This document shows, piece by piece, positions 5,060 through 5,227 of a stretch of DNA of 5,227 bases; the first letter of the stretch is position 1, and every line of letters starts with the position of its first letter. Origin of the DNA: Candidatus Uhrbacteria bacterium RIFOXYB12_FULL_58_10. GTDB taxonomy: Bacteria > Patescibacteriota > Patescibacteriia > UBA9934 > GWF2-40-263. Under the pieces are notes generated by a model, which had not been told where the DNA came from, ran no database searches, and saw only the letters and a list, made by a program, of their open reading frames with translations. The translations under genes were made by a program, and so were the position numbers. Location of the stretch: contig CALQZE010000042.1 in assembly GCA_943348955.1 (NCBI GenBank), positions 1-5,227 of the forward strand. Direction: 5' to 3'.

Positions 5060-5227
5060 ATGTCAAAGATTGTATTGCTTCACGGATTCGCTGTCGGACT
5101 TTCTTCACCCATTGTGCGTCCACCGTTTGGACCGAGCGCCAGCATGACCGCTTTTAATCATCTTATTTCAACAAATGAAGCTTCTGTATTTCCTTGGGGT
5201 GTTGAATACCGTGTTCAACCGTGGCAA
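5060..5227 (+). CDS. Hypothetical protein, 3' partial; perhaps alpha/beta-hydrolase-like
   Basis: An open frame of 56 codons runs off the right edge. The start MSKIVLLHGFAVGLSS has a hydrophobic strand followed by HGF, as in the first strand and oxyanion-hole loop of many alpha/beta hydrolases. The rest (PPFGPSASMTAFNHLIS and a W-containing stretch) is not something I recognise, and no catalytic serine or other decisive motif lies inside the window. The strand is short and has no positively charged signal-peptide pattern. ATG 5060 is the first start after the aldolase terminator, and no Shine-Dalgarno precedes it. Being beyond the terminator, the gene probably belongs to a separate transcription unit. 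The hydrolase idea is weak; that this is a real gene is more likely. Confidence 0.6.
   Translation, partial: MSKIVLLHGFAVGLSSPIVRPPFGPSASMTAFNHLISTNEASVFPWGVEYRVQPWQ

Noticed and set aside
1..5227. Alternative genetic code with TGA read as glycine, as in Gracilibacteria and SR1
   Set aside because: No in-frame TGA occurs in five genes, and all conserved glycines use GGN codons.

Overview
The window is a compact bacterial segment with every recognisable gene on the + strand. It holds a split transketolase pair, an uncharacterised DHH-like protein, a PfkB-family sugar kinase followed closely by a class II fructose-bisphosphate aldolase, and the first 56 codons of a further gene. No mobile element, CRISPR array, tRNA or rRNA is visible. 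The style suggests a small-genome bacterium, possibly of the Patescibacteria/CPR group. The hints are short spacers, transketolase encoded as two separate halves, mostly missing Shine-Dalgarno sequences, and a PfkB protein with an unusual cysteine-bearing N-terminal segment. This placement is an inference from style and remembered relatives, not from a marker gene. All five visible stops are TAA or TAG, and I see no in-frame TGA.

Layout. Positions 1-828 hold the transketolase N-terminal subunit, cut by the left edge, probably by only a few residues. Positions 830-1993 hold the transketolase C-terminal subunit, starting one base after the previous stop, so the two are surely co-transcribed. 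A strong intrinsic terminator (1998-2031) closes this unit. A putative promoter (2059-2087) and a Shine-Dalgarno sequence then lead into a single gene (2126-2992), a probable divergent DHH-superfamily phosphoesterase. Its terminator hairpin begins inside its own last codons (2981-3007).

A well-formed promoter (TATAAT at 3036-3041) is followed by a pyrimidine-rich leader with no Shine-Dalgarno sequence. Four C-tracts in this leader make a canonical G-quadruplex motif on the template strand (3071-3093). This leader serves the PfkB kinase (3103-4071) and the aldolase (4078-5001), six bases apart and evidently one operon, ended by a terminator at 5006-5032. A new gene starts at 5060, with a possible -10 box so close to its ATG that the mRNA could be leaderless.

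Together the metabolic genes cover sugar-phosphate interconversion. Transketolase moves two-carbon units between pentose, triose, tetrose and hexose phosphates. The kinase phosphorylates a sugar or sugar phosphate, and the aldolase cleaves or forms a ketose bisphosphate. If the kinase acts on fructose-6-phosphate, kinase plus aldolase would be the two central steps of glycolysis, but its substrate cannot be read from the sequence. The most interesting items are the template-strand G-quadruplex motif in the pfkB-fba leader, the DHH-like protein that keeps most catalytic motifs but lacks a recognisable DHHA1 glycine-histidine motif, and the cysteine cluster plus altered anion-hole motif of the kinase. 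I see no clear multi-gene system of an undescribed kind.
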